DNA from: Phycisphaerae bacterium
Lineage (GTDB): Bacteria > Planctomycetota > Phycisphaerae > Phycisphaerales > SM1A02
Reading direction: 5' to 3'
NCBI GenBank assembly: GCA_016845245.1
Contig: JAERSY010000064.1
Coordinates: 1 to 47,288 of the forward strand
Length of the DNA stretch: 47,288 nucleotides
The position numbers were made by a program, and so were the translations under genes. Below are positions 43,967-47,288 of this stretch, piece after piece. Each line of letters begins with the position of its first letter. The first letter of the stretch is position 1. The notes under the pieces are model-generated. The model was not told the DNA's origin. It ran no database searches and saw only the letters and a list, made by a program, of their open reading frames with translations.

Positions 43967-45598
43967 CTACTCAACAAGGCCAAATGAAACGATGGTCGTA
44001 TCGTCGTCAAGATGGTCACTGCCAGCCCACTCAATCACTGTTTCGAGAAGTTGTTTCACGTCTTCTTCTGCAGAAGGTGATTTTGCAATGAGATCATAGA
44101 CTCGCTCAACGCCAAACTGCTCATCAGTGGACGTTTGTTGCTCGGGGATGCCATCACTGAATAGCACAATCCGGTCACCTTTTTGAACGAGTAGTGTCGC
44201 ATTGCGATACTCGGAATTCGCGTCGATGCCAATGAGGAACCCATCTGGGTCAGGTGGCGCTTCTGAGGTGCCATTTGCCCTTCGAATCGCCCAGTGACCA
44301 TGCCCTGCATCAACATAAGAAAGTTCCTTCGCTTCAGCATCAAAAATGCCGACCCAAAGCGTTAAGAAGCGGTTCATCGCAGAACGCTTCGCAACAAACT
44401 TATTGACTGCCGTCACTGTTTCCGCAGGGCTGCATCCTTCATTGATTTTGGCATGAATAAATGCTTGTGCGGCACTCATCAAAATAGCAGCACCCGCACC
44501 TTTACCACTCACATCTCCAACAATAAGCGCCATGTGATTCTCAGATAACGGAATGATGTCAAGCAAGTCGCCTGATGCTTCACGGCCGGGTCTAAAAATT
44601 CGACCCCATTCAAACACCTCACCAACACTGACTTCCTTTGGAACCATGAGTTGCTGCGCTTCGCGGGCTGCATTCATATCTTGTTCAAGACGCGCTTGTT
44701 CAATCTGCATCTCAAGTCGTCTTAAGTTTGCGTAGGCAAGACCTGCCATTTGACAGAGCGCTTGGCAGAACCCTGCGGCATCTGGTTGAATCTGACGCTC
44801 TTGATCTCGAGCATCGAGATACAGATACGCAACGAGTTCATTGTCGACCATCACTCCGCAACAAATCGCCGAATGAATGTTTAAGTCTGCAATTGATTGT
44901 CCAAATCCTGCAGTATCGCCTGAGAGTAGGCACGCAACGTCGCCTGTTGATGCTGCACTCAATAATGATTTACTAAATGTTGTTTGACTTGCATCTTTCG
45001 ATTGGCCATCGCTAAATGAGATGACTTCAATATCATCTCCGTCTTCAGACACCAACATTGCCGCCCGTTGAAATCCCGTTCCATCAATTGCTGATTTTAC
45101 GAGTAATGTACCTAGTCCAGAAAGCGTATCCGCTTTATTGATTTCAGCAGAACAATCGATAAGCAAACTGAGGCGGTGCTGCGCGAGATTGCCAACATCT
45201 GACCGAGTAAAACGCTGCACGCGAGATTGCAAATCGAGGCCATCATCAAGCGTTTGCATTGCAACGGGCGACCCCTGCCGAATGCTTGCCCTGAAAACCC
45301 AAGGGCCGATTTGCACAGTGTCGCCTGTGGTGACAGGCACCATCGTCTCTGGTTGGCACTGCTCTTGATTTACAAAAGTCCCAACAGTAGAACCGAGGTC
45401 TGTCACAAAACAGCCATCCTCTGTTGATGCAAACTGACCATGTTTCCGTGAAACAGTCGCATCAAGCAATTTAATGTCACATTGTGAACCGCGGCCAAAT
45501 AATAGCACTGCACCTAACTCAAGCCAAAATCCATCCATTTCTGGACCAGAAAGAGGCTCAAACCAGAGTTTCTGAATTGTCTGTGTTGCGAGAGTCAC
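43967..45598 (-). CDS. FHA-GAF-PP2C (SpoIIE/RsbU-type) serine phosphatase
   Basis: 543 residues. An FHA phosphothreonine-binding domain (about 30-105: GRGSQCDIKLLDATVSRKHGQF, DLGSTVGTFVN) is followed by a GAF-like domain (about 130-290), a short helical linker (EQARLEQDMNAAREAQQLMVP) and a SpoIIE-type PP2C domain (about 325-543: GREASGDLLDI, LIVGDVSGKGAGAAILMS, YVDAGHGHW, VLFSDGIPEQ, DDDTTIV) whose Asp residues bind metal. Such proteins control partner-switching sigma regulators. The start is GTG 45598; TATCCT (45606-45611) lies 7 nt upstream. No anti-sigma or STAS gene is adjacent, so the target is unknown. Confidence 0.92.
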   Translation of the reverse strand: MTLATQTIQKLWFEPLSGPEMDGFWLELGAVLLFGRGSQCDIKLLDATVSRKHGQFASTEDGCFVTDLGSTVGTFVNQEQCQPETMVPVTTGDTVQIGPWVFRASIRQGSPVAMQTLDDGLDLQSRVQRFTRSDVGNLAQHRLSLLIDCSAEINKADTLSGLGTLLVKSAIDGTGFQRAAMLVSEDGDDIEVISFSDGQSKDASQTTFSKSLLSAASTGDVACLLSGDTAGFGQSIADLNIHSAICCGVMVDNELVAYLYLDARDQERQIQPDAAGFCQALCQMAGLAYANLRRLEMQIEQARLEQDMNAAREAQQLMVPKEVSVGEVFEWGRIFRPGREASGDLLDIIPLSENHMALIVGDVSGKGAGAAILMSAAQAFIHAKINEGCSPAETVTAVNKFVAKRSAMNRFLTLWVGIFDAEAKELSYVDAGHGHWAIRRANGTSEAPPDPDGFLIGIDANSEYRNATLLVQKGDRIVLFSDGIPEQQTSTDEQFGVERVYDLIAKSPSAEEDVKQLLETVIEWAGSDHLDDDTTIVSFGLVE

Positions 45599-45643
45599 GG
45601 ACTACAGGATACACGAAGTCTTCCGCGTTACTTTGACTGCTCA

Positions 45644-45677
45644 TAAAAAAAGGCAGTGCTTTTTAGCACTGCCTTTA
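45644..45677 (-). terminator. Intrinsic terminator of the metalloprotease gene
   Basis: Stem AAAGGCAGTGCT / AGCACTGCCTTT with a 4-nt loop, followed on the minus strand by a T tract. It lies about 20 bp after the metalloprotease stop. Confidence 0.88.
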
Positions 45678-45695
45678 AAAGTTAATGAACGTTCA

Positions 45696-47288
45696 TTACT
45701 GCGAATCTTCGCCAAACAGATTGCCAAAGTTCAACGTGGGTGTTGGAGCACTCCCAACTGCAAACTGCGCGTCAAGCGCTTTCTGAATTCTCGTTGAAGC
45801 ATCTGCTAGGTGTGCCTTCGTATACGTATCACTTGCACTTGCACCATCAATTGCATTTTTGATTTCTCCAAGTTGCAACCTGACTAAACTTTGCAGCGTT
45901 CGTGCTGCTGGTGAGCCAGAGTCTTGTTCAAGACTTAACTCAATCAACTTTGAAAGATGTTCGTTCTGCAAATTTCGACGCAAACTTGAAATCGCAGGAT
46001 TTCTGTTTGAAGTCTTACGGGGCATGTTGTCAAGTTCACTCCATACTTCATCAGTCACTGATTGAACAACTTCAGCCATTGTCAGCACATCGACAGTTGA
46101 CTCATTTCTGAATTCGCCGTCGTAGACTCTGCCAAGTGTCACAGGGTTTAGGAGCATTGAAAGTGCACTTGCTTGCAATCCACCAATGCGTTCATGAATC
46201 GGGTAAGCGGGCTGTGTTTGCATGAAGCTCATACCACCCTCATCCCACCACTTTTCAACGGTCATTTTGCGAAGGAGTTCACTATCAAGTTGCCATGCGT
46301 CATCACGCATTGTGTTTTCAAGCACGATGCCGAGCGCCCTTCGTTGAATCTCTGGTGAGATTTCTTCGATAGGATTTCTATCGCCAGGATCACCCTTACG
46401 CGCCTTGTTATTCAATGTTCCACTGAGCCAGTCTGCTGCGATGCCGACCGAGCTGAATTGCTTGTTAATGAGCATGTCGTAACCACTGCGCGCTTTACCC
46501 CAACTATCACCATCTTTGACCAAACGGTCTAACAGTGACGCTCTGAGTTGCTTGACAAGACGAATCTGTGAATCAGCGTAATCAAGTGGATTCTTCGCCC
46601 AGTCAAATCGACGCGTTGAAGGGTCAGCATCCATTGCATCTTCATCAGTTGCATAAGCAAGAAGCGGTTCATTCACGCGTGACAAGATCGCAGGCAATGC
46701 TTCTTCGTCAGTTGTGTAGCCGTACTCGATTGCCCAGTAGTCATACGGTCCAATCGTCATCATTGTGAAGTCGCCTTGGTTTGGTCCATCACCGACATTG
46801 ATGTTGATTGGTGAGTACTCCATCACTGAGCCGCAAATCGCTTCATGCTCAAAGTTGTCGTCATTCATTTCATCCATGTCATGAAGCGTTGACGCTTTAA
46901 AGTTGTGTCGCAAACCGAGCGTGTGCCCAGTTTCATGCATGATGACATCGCGAAGCATTGGTCCAATGAACCAATCAGGAACACCATCAATCGTATCGCC
47001 GTTAGCTTCTTCATTACCTTCAGCAAGCATTGAAATCACTTCGGGATGCAATCTTGCCATTGAAAGTTCTGCAGCTTGGAAAGCGGGATACATACATTTA
47101 CCATTCACCTGAGAAACGCGGCTACTTAAACCATCAAACTCATCATCACCGAGCAACTCAGTTTGAGTTTGTAGGGATGGATGCGCGGGCTCGTGTGCAA
47201 TTCTTTTGATGACTGAATCTCGTTCAAACGGTGAAGCAAGTCTGACACGCGGGTCCCAAGTTGGATGTGTTTTTAACCACTCTCTCGC
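45696..47288 (-). CDS. Zinc-dependent metalloprotease, N-terminus cut by window edge
   Basis: The frame is open from base 47288 to the stop at 45696, giving 530 residues, so the start lies outside. The zinc motif HETGHTLGLRHNF (HExxHxxGxxH, metzincin type) is about residue 120 of the visible part, followed by SVMEYSPIN, a probable Met-turn. This matches large secreted metalloproteases of the DUF5117/DUF5118 kind, about 800-900 residues in full. A long helical C-terminal region follows, ending NFGNLFGEDSQ. A TTG at 47156 is only an internal codon. Export cannot be judged without the N-terminus. Confidence 0.85.
   Translation of the reverse strand, partial: AREWLKTHPTWDPRVRLASPFERDSVIKRIAHEPAHPSLQTQTELLGDDEFDGLSSRVSQVNGKCMYPAFQAAELSMARLHPEVISMLAEGNEEANGDTIDGVPDWFIGPMLRDVIMHETGHTLGLRHNFKASTLHDMDEMNDDNFEHEAICGSVMEYSPININVGDGPNQGDFTMMTIGPYDYWAIEYGYTTDEEALPAILSRVNEPLLAYATDEDAMDADPSTRRFDWAKNPLDYADSQIRLVKQLRASLLDRLVKDGDSWGKARSGYDMLINKQFSSVGIAADWLSGTLNNKARKGDPGDRNPIEEISPEIQRRALGIVLENTMRDDAWQLDSELLRKMTVEKWWDEGGMSFMQTQPAYPIHERIGGLQASALSMLLNPVTLGRVYDGEFRNESTVDVLTMAEVVQSVTDEVWSELDNMPRKTSNRNPAISSLRRNLQNEHLSKLIELSLEQDSGSPAARTLQSLVRLQLGEIKNAIDGASASDTYTKAHLADASTRIQKALDAQFAVGSAPTPTLNFGNLFGEDSQ

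Overview
The window reads as chromosome of a Gram-negative planctomycete, most likely a member of the Phycisphaerae. Three secreted proteins end in the short dockerin-like EF-hand module (D-x-N-x-D-G-x-V-x-V-x-D-L-L ... WG) common in that group, and they carry RCC1, FG-GAP or HAF-type repeats. MurE has the DNPR motif of meso-diaminopimelate enzymes and KdsB implies a KDO-containing outer membrane. G+C looks to be in the mid-40s per cent by eye. The assignment is inference; no 16S gene is present. No prophage, CRISPR array or rRNA was seen.

Layout. 1-7634: a truncated transglutaminase-like protein, an RCC1-propeller protein, an unknown membrane protein, hutH, a large FG-GAP protein and a double VOC-domain protein. 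7714-15582: a tight forward operon hutU-hutI-map-prolyl oligopeptidase-ispH-rlmN in which every junction overlaps by 1-8 nt. 15591-19612 (reverse): a HAD phosphatase followed by a very large, degenerate indolepyruvate:ferredoxin-oxidoreductase-like protein. 19737-22696: an APH-type kinase, a membrane-anchored TPR-like protein and an RluD-type pseudouridine synthase. 22683-29698 (reverse): def-fmt-(HExxH protein)-queA-murE-murF-mraY, joining initiator-methionine processing, queuosine synthesis and peptidoglycan precursor synthesis. 29777-35021: a TPR protein, kdsB, pyrG with a tRNA-Met and terminator, and a D-Ala-D-Ala-ligase-like ATP-grasp protein. 35060-38037: a HAF-type secreted protein and a secreted TPR protein. 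38039-39063: a REP-associated (RAYT/Y1) transposase bracketed by 12-bp repeat arrays, a decayed tRNA-Ser copy and an intact tRNA-Ser(UGA). 39142-47288: a sulfotransferase and lipoprotein pair, sdhCAB, an FHA-GAF-PP2C phosphatase and a truncated zinc metalloprotease.

How genes work together. HutH, HutU and HutI carry histidine through urocanate and imidazolonepropionate to formiminoglutamate. HutG is not in the window. Def, Fmt and Map form the N-terminal formyl-methionine cycle but lie in two operons. MurE, MurF and MraY are consecutive steps of lipid I formation. SdhC, SdhA and SdhB form complex II.

The most notable signals are these: (i) a RAYT transposase bounded by arrays of two 12-bp units in a fixed order (A units, then B units, inside inverted ends), with a solo array 6 kb away between kdsB and pyrG; (ii) a -10-like TAnnnT box 5-10 nt before the start codon of most first genes, suggesting widespread leaderless transcription; (iii) an IOR homologue that has lost its cofactor motifs; (iv) a partial tandem duplication of a tRNA-Ser 3' half with its terminator; (v) 3' ends that abut or overlap at nearly every convergent junction.
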